Source: Todiramphus chloris collaris (taxonomy: Eukaryota; Chordata; Aves; Coraciiformes; Alcedinidae). From it: a DNA stretch of 64,000 bases. Made by a program: the position numbers and the translations under genes. Positions 26,404-38,010 of this stretch are shown here, one piece after another. The DNA is taken from assembly GCA_025345505.1 (NCBI GenBank), contig JANVCC010000030.1, positions 14,825,065 to 14,889,064 on the forward strand, written 5' to 3'. The notes beneath the pieces are model-generated. The model saw nothing but the letters and a program-made list of their open reading frames with translations, ran no database searches and was not told the DNA's origin. Positions within the stretch are counted from its first letter, which is position 1, and the number at the start of each line of letters is the position of its first letter.

Positions 26404-28229
26404 TGTGCCTTCCCTGCTGACTGAAAGTCGGTCCACTTGCGAACAGCTCTGCTGGGCAGCAAAATGGCAGGCGCATCGGGCCAGGACTCCAGTTTCACGC
26501 TGGGTTTGTGCAGCATCTAGCACAGTGTGCTGTGACGTGGGCTCATCTCCAGAGTGGGGCATCTGCTGTGGAAGCACGTGAGCCAGACAATGAGGATAAG
26601 GCTGGAAAACAGAGTGTCCCTGTATGACTCCACCCAGCTCCTCTTGTGAGAGTAGTCCTGGGGAGAGGTTGCTCCTTCCTTCCTGCAACCTGTGCCCTCC
26701 TCCCATCTGTCCTACATCACAGGACTGTGTCTGGACCTTCTCATCCTTTGGAGGAGGCTGATGTGTGGCTTAGAAGTCAGGAGGGTTGCATGTTTGTGGT
26801 TAGCCTAGGCTTATGTTTTAGAGGATGCTTTGGCCCCGATGTCTCTCTCTGTGGGGCTGGCCTTGAGGACAGATACTTAGTAGTGAAGTAACTCAGTGAC
26901 AGATTTTTAGATACTGGCATTTACTCTGAGTTTTGAGGGAGTTCCTTTTCACAGAAACACTTTTTTTTTTTTCCTCAGGACTTTCCTGAGCAACTCCTGG
27001 TACAGGTAAACCCGACTCATCTCTTAGTCTGCAGGTGGTGAGCAATCCTCCTAGAGCCATGTCTGGCAAATGGAGTGAGCAATCGTGGCCTCCCAGCACC
27101 CAGCCCCCACGTGACAGATGGAGCTGAGCAAGAAGCAGTTTTCTGCTGTTTTGTGTCTTTCAAGGAAATAATTCCTGAAGAGGAGGGAGGGCTCCACTCC
27201 GGGGAGATAAGCTGTCCCCTTGAGCCAGACCTTTCATGTTTCTTCTCTTCCCAGTTCACGACACAGCATCCTGAGGGAAGGTGCAAAGGGGGATGTTGAG
27301 CCCATGGGAGCAGGGTGAGAGCCCTGAGGTGCTGCTAGGGAGCTCTCATCCAACCACCCTTGAACAGTGGGAGCAGAGCCTCTGCCTGGTGCATGCTTTG
27401 CCTGCACTGCAATGCTGAGGAGTCACCCTTGTTCCGAGCCCTGAGCATAGTCCCTGCCTGAAAGCTCCTCTCATACCATGGAGAGAAAGCAGGGCTTGGA
27501 GCAATGCTGGGCATGCTCATGGCATTTTGACACCTTGCCTGTGGCAACTTGTTCCCCTGAGCTCTCCCCAGGCCTCCTGCTTTGCACAGCGGAGTCCCAC
27601 CTTCATCCACTGCTCCTGACACCATCCATGCACACCTTGGTCAGAGGTGGCTCACAAGGCTTGTTTCCCAGCATGTCTTCTTGTGAGAGGGCTACATCAG
27701 CAGATTCAGCCGTGAGTGTGCTGGCGGCAGCAGCAGAGGAGACTCCCCCCGCCTTGGTGCCCTACAACAGCAGGCTGTGCCCTGGAGAGGCCAGGCTGGA
27801 GCAGAAGAGGCAGCATGGGAGTCGGCAGATATGGCAGAAGTGGGATGGAAGAGGGAATGGGTTGGGACTGGCCTCTAACAATGTCAGACACCTGCTAATA
27901 GGTTTGGTAGCTCAGCCGCTCTGCAAGCTGCACGTTCAACTCCTGCTAACAGAGCCTTCCCCACGGTCTGATTTTCTGCCCTTTACTGTGCAAGTGGATC
28001 TGTAGCAGCCAAGCTGCCCAAGCACAGTGCCTCTGAGCAGCATCTTTTGCCCCAGGTGCAGAAAAATAAATAACAGCCCACAGAGGAACTTCTTCCTCTT
28101 CTCTCCCCTTACTCTTCTGACTAAGACTCTGTTCCTCTTGAGATCTTGGTCTCTCATTCGGGAAAGCAGCCCCAGTTCCCTAGCAGTATTTGTCCTGGGC
28201 ACAAGGGCGTCAGAAGCAGGAGTCTGACT

Positions 28230-28400
28230 GTCAGCGGATCCGGGAAGCGCAGGCCTGCAAGGTCCCTAGGGGGGAATTATTTGCTGATTGCATCTGTTTC
28301 CCAGAAGTATCACTCCAATTTATCCTGGGATTCACGTTTTTATCCAACAAATAAGCACCTTGGGAGCTTCATTTCCATCTCAGATGTTAAATTTAGAAGT
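28230..28400. promoter_or_regulatory. Enhancer-like block with STAT-type palindrome
   Basis: It contains GAATTATTTGCTGATTGCAT, a TTCCCAGAA word (28298-28306, TTCN3GAA), CCAATTTATCC and TTTTTATCCAAC. The block is non-repetitive with a clear change in texture from the coding-like GC-rich sequence upstream. Regulatory function is inferred from composition only. Confidence 0.33.
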
Positions 28401-29829
28401 GGTGCTTCCCCTTCTCTCATCTTCTCCCTGCCCCCTACCCAACAGCTCCTGTATCTCCCCTCCAGCCCCCACCCTCACCTCCAGCTCTCCCTCTTTGTCG
28501 CATTACATAGTAATCTGAGATGCATTGGCTGAGCTCCAGGGAACAGAATGTACTTGGCAGGGAGACGGGTCTTGATGTCTGCAAAATGTCGGGAAATGCA
28601 GCCAAGAGCTGCTAACTGGGTCATTAACCTCTAGAAGAAGAGCAAGTTGTGGAGCTGTGCTCTGTCTCCCTTCATCTCGCCAATAAAAACGTCCCAGCAA
28701 TGAGTGAGGGAAGAAGAGGTTTACGGCTTTAAGTCCTAAGTAGTCAACACAACCACCCCTCCCTGACCCCCCTTCTTCTTACCCTCTCCCCCAGCGCAGT
28801 ATTAAAGCTTATAAGTGGCCTTTTAAAAACCCAGCAGTCCCCAAGCAGCTGTCCCTTGGTGCTTGTAAAGAGGCTACTGGAGCAAACCAGTCACTTCCAG
28901 TGGTGTGCTGCTCCTGATGTTTGTGGCTAGAGGGGCTAGAAGGAAGGGCCTTTTGCTGGGTTGCAGCCCCGTGCAAACCTTATGCAAGTTGGAACTGCAT
29001 GCTGCTATCACCCCATGGACCTATGCATTCCCTTTCACCATCACCAGCATAGCTGTATACGATGTTTCTGATCACACCATCTCTGTGAGTTGTGTTCCTG
29101 CATTGGAGGTGCCGGGGCCAGGCAGAGCTGGAGGTTCCTCCCCACTGGGGGGGTGCAGCGTTGTGAAACAGCTGCCAACAGGCCACGGAGGGTCCTGAGC
29201 TCAAATGGCACAGCCCGTGTCACTTGGTGCAACATAAAGAAACCTGTCTGCCAATGGCAGTGAAGGCTCTACGGTCTGGGAGGGGGTGGGTCCCCCAGAA
29301 ACTGGGGTCCTGACCAGAGGCAGCCAAGGGGCAGGAGGTGGGTGCTGCATCTCCAGAAATCTCCGTCTCCCATCAACCCTCAGCAGCCGTTCAGCAAGCT
29401 GATCACAGGATAGGGGCTAGTAGGGTGGAAAGGAGAAGGGCAGAAAGGTGTCACATTGACAGACTCCTTTCTCAAAGGTGATTTGTTTCCACCCCTCTCC
29501 CCCTCTGAATCTGGAGATTTGTCCCTAGAGCCATTTGGCTGCGCTGGACCCCACTGCTTCCTTCTATGGCTGGTACCTTTATATTGGGACCCCCATGAGT
29601 TTTTCCACCCAAACACACATTGCCTTTGCTTTTAATCCATTTCCTGTTTTAAAAGAAGCCACAACACTTCTGAGAGAGGGAGAAACAGGGGAAAGCGCTG
29701 TCTTCAGAAGCTGGGTCTCTCCAGGTGAGCCAGGTTGGCCAAGATGGAAATGAGCTGCATCCTGGGAGCACGTCGGGTCCTGCAGCAGAGGAGGCCAAAG
29801 GACAGTCCCCTGACCTGGCGCTTAGGACA

Positions 29830-29839
29830 ATTGCGCAAT
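29830..29839. promoter_or_regulatory. Perfect C/EBP dimer site
   Basis: ATTGCGCAAT is exactly the optimal palindromic C/EBP word, and the symmetry extends to 12 bases (29829-29840). A CpG-containing perfect match is rare by chance in this genome background. It lies 27 bases upstream of a CCAAT box at the edge of the CpG island, which makes a functional role plausible. Confidence 0.5.
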
Positions 29840-29856
29840 TCCCTCCTCTGCCGCAG

Positions 29857-29861
29857 CCAAT
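29857..29861 (+). promoter_or_regulatory. CCAAT box (NF-Y type)
   Basis: CAGCCAATCC matches the NF-Y core with a good 5' flank. CCAAT boxes usually lie 60-100 bases upstream of a start site, which would put a plus-strand start near 29920-29960, inside the island. A minus-strand reading is also possible because NF-Y works in both orientations. Confidence 0.4.
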
Positions 29862-29995
29862 CCGTGTGCCATCGAGGCCCCGGGAGGGCAGCCCGGTCCC
29901 CGCGGGATGCCGGACTCTGGCAGCCCATCTCTGCTCGATGGCAGCATCCCGCAGCCTGCCTTGCCCCCACCGCCTTCCTGCACCGGCTCAGGGCA

Positions 29996-30100
29996 ACCCT
30001 TCCCTTCCCTTCCCTTCCCTTCCCTTCCCTTCCCTTCCCTTCCNNNNNNNNNNCCTTCCCTTCCCTTCCCTTCCCTTCCCTTCCCTTCCCTTCCCTTCCC
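29996..30100. repeat. (CCCTT)n = (AAGGG)n pentanucleotide repeat with a 10-N gap
   Basis: About nine to ten units are visible on each side of 10 undetermined bases (30044-30053). The units are essentially perfect, so the array is young or homogenised, and its true length is unknown. On the minus strand it is AAGGG. The whole tract is pyrimidine on one strand and purine on the other, and can form triplex or quadruplex structures, which explains the gap. Confidence 0.95.
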
Positions 30101-30118
30101 CCCAATCCCGCTCCCCGA

Positions 30119-30132
30119 GTGCCCTCTGCTGA
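30119..30132 (-). promoter_or_regulatory. CTCF-like motif
   Basis: Read on the minus strand, the word (TCAGCAGAGGGCAC) matches the 14-base CTCF core consensus at 13 positions, differing at the first base. It sits in the CpG island just downstream of the pentanucleotide repeat. Single motif matches of this quality do occur by chance, so occupancy is uncertain. Confidence 0.35.
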
Positions 30133-30282
30133 CGAGCCCGGGCTGGCGCAGCCGGGGCCCGTGGCGGGCGGCGGAGGGGAGCGGGCGGGGCGGGCCGGGG
30201 GCGGTGTGGGGGCCGCTCCGGTGTCCGCGGCCATCGGCCCGTGTGGGAGGAGCGGCGGGGCTGGGGAGCTGAAAACGGAGAT

Positions 30283-30302
30283 GGGGGGGGGGGGGGGGGG
30301 GG
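30283..30302 (+). repeat. G20 homopolymer at the island edge
   Basis: Twenty consecutive G follow AGAT and precede AGCTGTCC. Together with the many GGG and GGGG groups at 30160-30230, the plus strand has strong G-quadruplex potential. The length may be inaccurate, because such runs are error-prone. Confidence 0.9.
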
Positions 30303-30429
30303 AGCTGTCCTGAGGACAGGATGGAGTCCCGTGCCGGTATGGCTGGCTCTGGAGGAGGGGGACCGCTCACTGAGGAGCCCCGCCTCTAGGGAGTCTGCTG
30401 TAGGTGGTTCGGTGTGGTTTGCTTTACCT

Positions 30430-30560
30430 TACACGTGCTTGTAAAGTCAGGGAATATTAATTTGTCTCTTAGCAAGTTTACTGATTAACACCTTCTCCCT
30501 TACCCAGCAAGGATAACTTTGTTACTTGCCGAAAATCTTGTAACTTAATGCAGCCTCCCT
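30430..30560. promoter_or_regulatory. Enhancer-like block beside the CpG island
   Basis: Directly downstream of the island the sequence becomes AT-rich but non-repetitive, with GGAATATTAATTTG, TTTACTGATTAAC, AAGGATAACTTTG and CTTGTAACTTAATG. Proximity to a CpG island and the homeodomain-type words suggest a regulatory segment. No coding frame or splice structure is seen. Confidence 0.3.
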
Positions 30561-33295
30561 TTCTCCAACACAGAGTTCCCCTCGCCCCTCAGTGTCACAA
30601 GCAGTGGCAGTAAATTCATGAGACATAATCAAGCCGCATTCATTCCCTCCTCCCCTTTCCCACCTCACCCCATAAGTGCCAAAGCACCAACTACCCCGGG
30701 TCCTTCTGTCTTCCCTAAATGCTTCCTTAGGGTTGCTGGGTGCCTTGAAGGCTGCAGAGCAAATGCAGAAAATCAGGAAGCTTCTGGTGGGCTCCTTCTT
30801 GCCTGTGCTCGCTCCAGGATGTTCAGCACCTCTGCTGGGATCTGCTGGAGGAACACAGGCCAGGCAAAGCCGGCTGCTGCTAAGGTAGAGTGATCTTGGG
30901 TCTCTACCAATTTCCTGTGTAAGCCCTTTTAGAAGAAATATTATCTTTAAGGGAGGAGCTGAGTGAAGGCCCCTTTGAAATCACTGCCCCAGATGAAGCA
31001 GCCAGAGACATCCAAGCCCCCATGCCTATGGCAGCAGCCCCAGCGACAGTGTCCTCCTTTCAGCAGCATTTCACTCAGAGGAAATGAAAGCATCGGAAAA
31101 GGAAACGGGGCTGAAAAGGCTTAGATCCCCAGCGAGCGGGCCTTTGTTTTCCCATTGTGCTAGCCCAGCTGAGCCTGTGTTGGAGCAGAGCCCTCCTGCA
31201 GCTGGGCCCAAAAACAGCAGCCAAAGAGAAACCCCGGCAACCATCTGTGGCAAGGGGAGGAGGCTGGAATGCTCATCCATGCTGGGGACGAGAAGTGGCA
31301 CCCACAGTCCACCTCTGCAGCCCTAGTAGGGCAGGGCAGCTGCCCACCCTAGGCAACGGGAGCATCTTTTATGCTCTGAGCAGAAGTCATAAAGAAGGCG
31401 CCTGTGAGGATAGATCAGAGGAAGCAGAGGTCTTGGAGACCAGGACAACAGCTTTCAGTTGGCCCTGGACCACAGCAGCATGGGCCAAGGATCCTAAGAA
31501 GGCCATGGCTGTGAGCCAACCTCCCAGGCCACAGCACAGCTGCATGCCATGACCAACCACTCCATCACTAGCCAGCCCAGAAACACCATAGGCCATGCTT
31601 GTACTTCTTGGCATGCAGTGAGAGCCTGTTTCTAGACATCCCAAGGGGTGCTGGGACCAAAAGTGGCTTTTGAAAAACACCGCAGCACGTTGGTGATGCA
31701 TGTGCTGAATTCCACATGCGGAGATGGTGGGATATCTGACAACACCTCTGGCAAAATGCTTTCTCTAATGGCATGCTCAAAACAACTGGGCATGAGCAAG
31801 TATCCTGCAGAGCACAGCCCTGCTGGTGACCTTGGCTGGCGTGGTGTCAGCACAGGGAAAGCACTGCCTTCTTGTTCAGTAAGCAAGGGGTTAAACTCAG
31901 CTCTGCTTCCCCTCTGTGCCCTGTTGAGGGAATGTGAATCCTGCCTGTGAATCAGCCATGGTTCCACTTCCATCACAAGCTGAAGGGCTATGCATGCTTT
32001 CCAGCCTCAGCTACTGCTCTCTTTAACCGAGGAGACATCAGTGTACATGTTGGTCTTAGCGGGATTTGCCCTAAAATGACCATTTGAATGGAAGTCACTC
32101 CTCAGTGGATGAGAAATCAGTGCTGAGTCTGGAGAAAGGCAAGACCTGGGAACACCCAGGTTTGAGGATGGCATCTTTTCTCTCCCCCTGTGTCACTGAT
32201 AAACATGTAGCAAGCAATACTTCAGAAGGAGCAAGGATTTCTTACGGCTTTTCATGTCTTCCTTCGGGAGAACAGGTTTGCAGGAAGAGTTAAGCAGCTC
32301 TGCCCAAGTTGAAGATGGAGATGTCCTCAATGGCCAACACAGCCTCCTCAGGTGTCCAAGCTGCCCTCAGCCCGGCCAGCAAACCACAGCGGGCAGAAAG
32401 CGTTTCCTCATATGGGTGAAGCTGAAGAATGAGACCTTGGGAACTGTGCCTTTCAACAACCCTGTTCAGTCTTTCTTGGCCTATCACTGAAGAGCAGGAC
32501 ATGACTTAAGTGTAGCAGCTAGAGACACATTTCATGATGGCTTTTTCATTCCCAGGCTGAGGGTTTGTCTCCCCTGAGTCTGTACCTTGAGGAGGCTGCG
32601 ATGGAAGGACGGTGCCCACTAACCCTGCTGCTTAACACTACTACAGCTGCCGCAGCTGACTTTGAGAGCAGAATGATGTTGCTGATGTCATTGCACTGTC
32701 ATGTAAATATCTGGCTGAGTGAGGGTCCCTGGGCTTTCCGCTGAAGTTTTTCAGTCTCATAACATTTGGTGGCTTCTTAAAACCCTTCTTCCTGGATTTG
32801 TGCTTTTGCATGAATATTTGTATTTATTTTTGGAGAAAGGGCTTTTAGGCTGTATAATTAGTGAGGGGAAAAAAAACCCTTGATCCTTAGAGGCTCCCCA
32901 AAGGAAATAAATTAAAAGAACCAGCACTTGAAAATTTCTCTTTAAGCGAATGCTAGGAGAGACTGGGTGACTCGGGGCCTTTGAACTCCTGGAGTCAAGC
33001 AACATTGCCTCTACTTCCTGGAATGTCTTTTGCTTAAAGGACCTGCATGTGTTTTCTCCAGCTGATTAAGGATCTACAATGTTTTATTCATGCACAACCC
33101 CGGGATTATCAGCAGTGTTTTACATTTCAAACCAACTATTGCCAAGACTTCCCCAGCACGAGGAAGCTGCTCTTCCTCCGTGCAGCTTGAGGCTATTCCT
33201 AGAGAAGGTGTCACAGCTTTTAATGTTTGTCACCCTTACTCGTTAACCTCTGGGATGAACTGTTAATGCTTGACTCTGTTGCTGGCTCATTTGCC
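30561..33295. other. Non-coding stretch, nothing recognised
   Basis: GC-moderate sequence with open frames up to about 131 codons on the plus strand near 31157-31552, without recognisable domains. No interspersed repeats were recognised. The part from about 32640 to 33120 has some AT-rich enhancer-like texture, but weaker than the blocks listed separately. Confidence 0.5.
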
Positions 33296-33347
33296 TTTTT
33301 TTTTTTCCCTTTACTTTTTTTTTTTAATTCTTTTTTTTTTTCTTTTA
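33296..33347. repeat. T-rich low-complexity tract
   Basis: Three long T runs are separated by CCC, AC and AATTC. It is a simple tract with no retroposon body in front of it. Confidence 0.85.
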
Positions 33348-33799
33348 TGCTCCCAAAACACTATGGCAAGCATCATCGCATATGAGTCACTGCTCAACCA
33401 GTTGTTGCAGTGAAGTGTCAGATTTTATCCAAAGAAGGAACTGCACTTCAGCGCTGGGTAAAATATTTCTTGGCTATACATTAACATCTAGGCAGCAATA
33501 TTCAGACGTAGCCTAGCTAGGGTGTGTCTGCCTGCCCAGGACCGCTTGAAGCTTCATGGGGACTGCTTCCATTTCCAAAGTGATACCCCTTCTACAAGTG
33601 AAAAATTCCCCTTTTATTGTCAGTCCTGCAGGGACTAACACACACAATGACTTCTGATCGCTAAAGAGAGGGAGCGATCCATTGCATTTGTAAATAATAA
33701 GGCCTAACTGCTGAATCTCACTAAAACAGAATTGCACCGGCAAGTAATTCCGTCATCTGAAGGAAATACATGGAGAAACCCCCGTGTCTCCTGCTGCAT

Positions 33800-34260
33800 G
33801 GTTACTGCACAGCAAAGAGGGTCATATATTAAAATTGTGAGACTGTTTAAGCACTCTGTAATTAACTGCTGTCTATTTAACCAGACAGCTAAAGCAAGTT
33901 AATTCAGTATCAGTTAGGAGACTTATTAAGTGTCTGTATTTTTTTAACAATTTACTGGTTCGTCATTAACTACCCCGAGATTATCTTGTCAAATTGATAA
34001 TTAAATGCCTCAGAAATTCATTATAGACTCAATATATTAATAGGAATATAATTAAGTAATGTTTGCTTATGTGATCTGCAGTTTATTACCTGCATGCTGA
34101 TTTATCTCCAAGGCATTTACTAAACCTTAGCTGTAGCCTATTCAGAATCAATACATGCCCAGGAGTCAATAAACGTCGCATTAGATCCAAATGAGCTATT
34201 TAATTGGGAGAACGCACTGAAGTTGTCTTCTGGATCTCCAGTGAGCTTGATGAAGGGAGT
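33800..34260. promoter_or_regulatory. Strongest enhancer-like block
   Basis: About 460 bases, AT-rich yet not simple, contain at least seven TAAT-core words (GTAATTAACT, AGTTAATTCAG, GTCATTAACTAC, TTGATAATTAAATG, TTCATTATAG, TATAATTAAGTAATG, CTATTTAATTGGG). A GATTATCTTGTC GATA-type word and CAGTTTATTACC are also present. There is no open frame, repeat family or splice signal. Such homeodomain-word density with intact complex sequence is typical of ultraconserved-like vertebrate enhancers near transcription factor genes. Conservation must be tested. Confidence 0.5.
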
Positions 34261-34639
34261 GTGATTTTTGCAGACAATGACCGAAAATCTTGCAGTTGTT
34301 GTTTTATGGCTGGGTCAGAATCCCCCCCTCAAAGCACAAGTTTTTGCATTAATTTTGTTGACTAGTTTGGATTTGGTAGTCTGTTAGAAACTGCCTAAAT
34401 TGGTCTTACTGTGCTAGTTGGTTGGTGCAATGATGAATCAGAGGCTCTATTTTGTGTGAAAGCCAGAGTTAACTCTTCTTGTCCTGCATAAGGAAGACAA
34501 CCTAAAGATTTCCTTAAATCGGTAACCCTTGGACTTTGCGTGTCATGTGGATTTTTCAGAGAACTTATGAGTTGCTTCCTTAACAATTTGAATAATGGTA
34601 GACTTTACATTTTTAAATTATGAAGGGGGGAAAAAAAAA

Positions 34640-34890
34640 AAATCCTTCTTTTTCTCTGAATAGCTATGAAGATGGAACAAAACACCATCTGAGATTTGCT
34701 GTACTGCTGAAATTCCGAGAGGCCCTGTGAACAGCTGTGTTTAAAGACATCAGCTTGCAATTAAGGTACGTTATCACCGGCTACCGTCTGGATGGATTAA
34801 CCAGCCTGCAGATAGCCTGCTGATCAAGATAAATCTGTGGTGGGGCAATGACCGCCCTTCTCTGCAGCTGCGTGTGCTGACTGATGGTAC
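34640..34890. promoter_or_regulatory. Enhancer-like block with OTX/PITX-type word
   Basis: After an A-rich tract, the segment around 34755-34860 has GCAATTAAGGTACG, GGATGGATTAACC (a bicoid/OTX-type GGATTA), GATCAAGATAAATC and GGGCAATGACCGCCC. It is CpG-containing but not an island. It is separated from the preceding block by about 400 bases of ordinary sequence. Confidence 0.33.
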
Positions 34891-37800
34891 AGTGTCGGTG
34901 ACTTGATGGGAGGAGGTGGGCTGAGCGTGTGTCCGGACCCTGGAGTGGCTGTGGCTGTAGGTGCCGTGGCTGTGTCCAGCTGCAGAGCCTGTGTTCTTGC
35001 TGGGTTTGCAGGCTAGAGCTCCATGTATGGTTGTGTGCTTTCTTGGTGATTTTAAAGACTAGGGAATTCTCATTAAGATGGATTTGAGTTTATGCGTAAA
35101 CACGTATATGAAATGGATGGTTTAAAAATAAATACTAAGCTGGCTGAATTGTTCCAAATCACAGCGTCATAAGCCCCATGAAGTAGGCAGTTATATTTAA
35201 AAGAAATTTTAAAAGGTTAAAGTTACAATAATATCATTTCAGCAGCACTCTCAGGGATGTGAACTTCCCTCTGCTGTTCAGTGGTGTTGTGAAATAATGG
35301 CATCATGAAGAAGGTATTTCAGTGTTCTTTGTCCCAGATTAGGTTAAATTATTTGTTTACATGGCATATTGACATTTTTGTTGTACTATTTTCCATTGTG
35401 ACATTATCACAAGCCTAGGGGGTGACTATGTTGCTTCTTTGCTGTCTTACTTTGAGCTATGGTACTTCTTCTAGGGGGGAGGCAGGAGGGAAGAAGCTGA
35501 TGATGTATCTGATGGTTCTCTTTCCCTAGTATCAAACTGATATTAATAACAATCTACGAAGGAGTATGGGAATACACATCCAAGATAGGCTAGGGCATGG
35601 AAGGATTTTGTAAGCATGTCCGGGCTTAACTTGTTTTATCTAACTTCAGGCAAATTTAGCTTTGTTTTTCACACTTAAATACATTTGGGTGATTTTGTTT
35701 TCAAAATTGATATTCTACTATTTGAATTATATGAAAACCTGGCCAGATCCAAGCTGAGCATTCCTGGGGGAGAGTTCCCAGCAAGCATGCTTGTGTGTAT
35801 GCAGCCTTTGGTGTCTGCCTGGCTCTTCCATAAAGTGATTATAGCTCTTCAAAAACAACAGGGGGAAAACAAAAACAAAAAAAAAAGGTAAGGAAAGAAA
35901 AGAAAAAAGAGTCTCAATTTTCCTCTGAAACATTTATGCAATTCTAGGGAAGTCTGTTGGCTGTGGGAGTAGAGCTGAGGGCAAAACTTGAGCTGGTATC
36001 TACAGGGCATGTTTCCATGTGTTCTGTATGTTCATCATCCAGATGTGGAACCTCACAGGTCCTGACCAGGAATGCAAATCTGGTGTAAAATTTACACATG
36101 CTTGTCTATTGAGAGTGTTTGCATGGGGAATTTGGTTAGGAAATATTTTTCTTCTTCATCCTTCTCTGAGCTTTACTGGAATTAAAGCTGAACCAAACTT
36201 TTCTGAAAACTCTGAAATGCTTCAGTAACTTCTGTTTGTTTTCCTTGTGCCTCTGTACTTGGCTTCTGGCAAGGACTGAAAGCAGCACTGAGTCACTCAG
36301 TAAAGAAGTCTATTTTGACAGCATCCCACTGGCCTAAGCAGGAAGTTCTCAAAGTCTAAAGACACCAAGAGTTCTGGATCTCACATGGTTAAAGGCCAGA
36401 TGTGCAAACCCTGAGGGCTTCAGGGAGGTGTTTAAGCTTCTAGAGCTTCTCAGACCATGCAAAACTGTCAGTATGGAGACCATCGACTATCACTGGAGTT
36501 AGCCAAAACGGTGGCTACAGCAGAAATCCTTAATGACATGGTAATTTTGAGAAAGGGTCAAATTCTTTGAAGCTCTTCTGTTCTCTAATGTGACTATTTA
36601 AAAAGAAAAGGCAGGGTGCAGGGAGAAAAAGCTCCATCTTACTCACCAGATCTGCAGCCTCTGTGTGTTCTGAGTCATAGCTGCTGGCTGCACTGACAAT
36701 GGCAAGGTTTTTTAATTTGCTTTCTATCCTCATTAGTACAGTAAGAGGGGGCATAGCAAAGACAGGGACAGAGAAAGGACTGTGCAAGCACCAAGACGAT
36801 GATAAATTGGCCCATTGGTTTTCCTTTCTAGGGATAATACTTGATAAGGAAGAGCCCAACTTCAGTCTCAGGTTCCAACAGGAGTTTTGCAAGGTAGAAA
36901 TTGGGAAAGGGAAATAAGGAGGCAAGGGGGAAGAGAAGGCCAGGAGCTCTTCAGTAAAAGAGATGCCCATTTATGAACATTTGATGTGCAGGCTAAAAGA
37001 CAGCCATGTTCCTCTGAACAATGTCGTGTTAGCGTTGCTTTATGGAAAAGAAGCTCTGAAGCTGATTTCTCCACAAACTTTTGGTTTGGAAAATAGGTGT
37101 TTCCCAGGGGTGCTGGTGTGTGTCACCTTGCAAGGGAAGTCACAAAGGAAGTCACCCCGTGTGAATTCAGCTACATTCTTTCATCTTTCATGATGAAGAA
37201 GGAAAAAATAAATGGAAGACGTGAAAGGGGAAGAGTTAGTTGGTTGAGAGAAGAGTTGATATTTGCCAGCTTTGTGCCTGCCTTGAAAAAGTCAGTGCTT
37301 GTTAACACTTCCTACGTGGTGGGATGTGGCACACCACACTCCTCACCCTGTGCTCAGAAGAGGAAATCGCTGATAACTGTGATAGTTTGCTGTTGGGGCT
37401 ACCTCCCTCTGGTTATCTAAACGACTACATATCAAGGTGAAGAAAGGCCCTCTTTCATTTCAGTTGCACACTAAATGCTGCTCTGCTTCCTGGACCCAAA
37501 CATTAGGTGTTGCTGCTCTGCTCTAGTAAGGTGCCTCTGAGTTCCTACCCCAAAATAGTTGTATTTTAGCACAGAATACAGCACTTTGTAACATGTGAAT
37601 GGCCACATGCCCTGCACTCCCACGGCCAAAAATCTCCAGTAGAGTTTATTTAAAAGCAGCTCCTATCTTTGTGTTTGTAGATGACTTTGGGTACCATCTG
37701 GGGAAAATTGTTTTTTGTTAAATTCCCCTTTATTCCCCTTGAGATATGTATTTAAGGCAGGAGATGCTGAAGGATGTACCGAGGACTGTAAAAGCAGCTT

Positions 37801-37899
37801 GAAGTAAAGATGTAGGAGGAAAAGTACTCAAGCTGTTTTTCTGCTTTTGCAATTGAAAAGAAACTCATGATATAGCAAATTTTAAATGGCACAAGAAAT
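34891..37899. other. Non-coding stretch, nothing recognised
   Basis: No recognisable gene, RNA gene or repeat family. Short A-rich tracts occur near 35868-35910. The longest open frames are under 150 codons and lack family resemblance. Confidence 0.5.
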
Positions 37900-38010
37900 T
37901 CTGCTGTCTACTTCAACATGGCACTATTAGGCCGGCAACAGGGGGAGCAGCTGTTCAACCATTGTATAATTGACATCGCTGATAACGACCTTGGATTCAT
38001 AATTAGGGTC
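37900..38010. promoter_or_regulatory. Short enhancer-like block
   Basis: The segment with GGCACTATTAGGCCGGCAAC, TTGTATAATTGACATCG, CTGATAACGACC and TTCATAATTAGGG is dense in homeodomain-type words and retains CpGs in an otherwise CpG-poor stretch. Its size fits a small conserved element core. Called on texture only. Confidence 0.33.

Larger units (their letters stand above)
29829..30310. promoter_or_regulatory. CpG island, candidate promoter
   Basis: CpG is frequent here (for example GTCCCCGCGGGATGCCGG near 29897 and the GCGGGCGG-type stretch at 30160-30260), in sharp contrast to the CpG-poor surroundings. Upstream elements include a perfect C/EBP palindrome and a CCAAT box, and there are GC-box-like GGGCGG words. 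A (CCCTT)n repeat with an assembly gap interrupts it. There is no TATA box and no clear first-exon splice donor on either strand, so the direction of transcription is undecided. It may be a promoter of an unrecognised or non-coding transcript, or a distal CpG-rich regulatory island. Confidence 0.6.

Noticed and set aside
29704..30370. Overlapping open frames of 120-190 codons on both strands across the (CCCTT)n repeat
   Set aside because: They stay open only because a pentanucleotide repeat and undetermined bases lack stops. The predicted proteins are simple Pro/Phe/Ser/Leu or Glu/Gly/Lys repeats.
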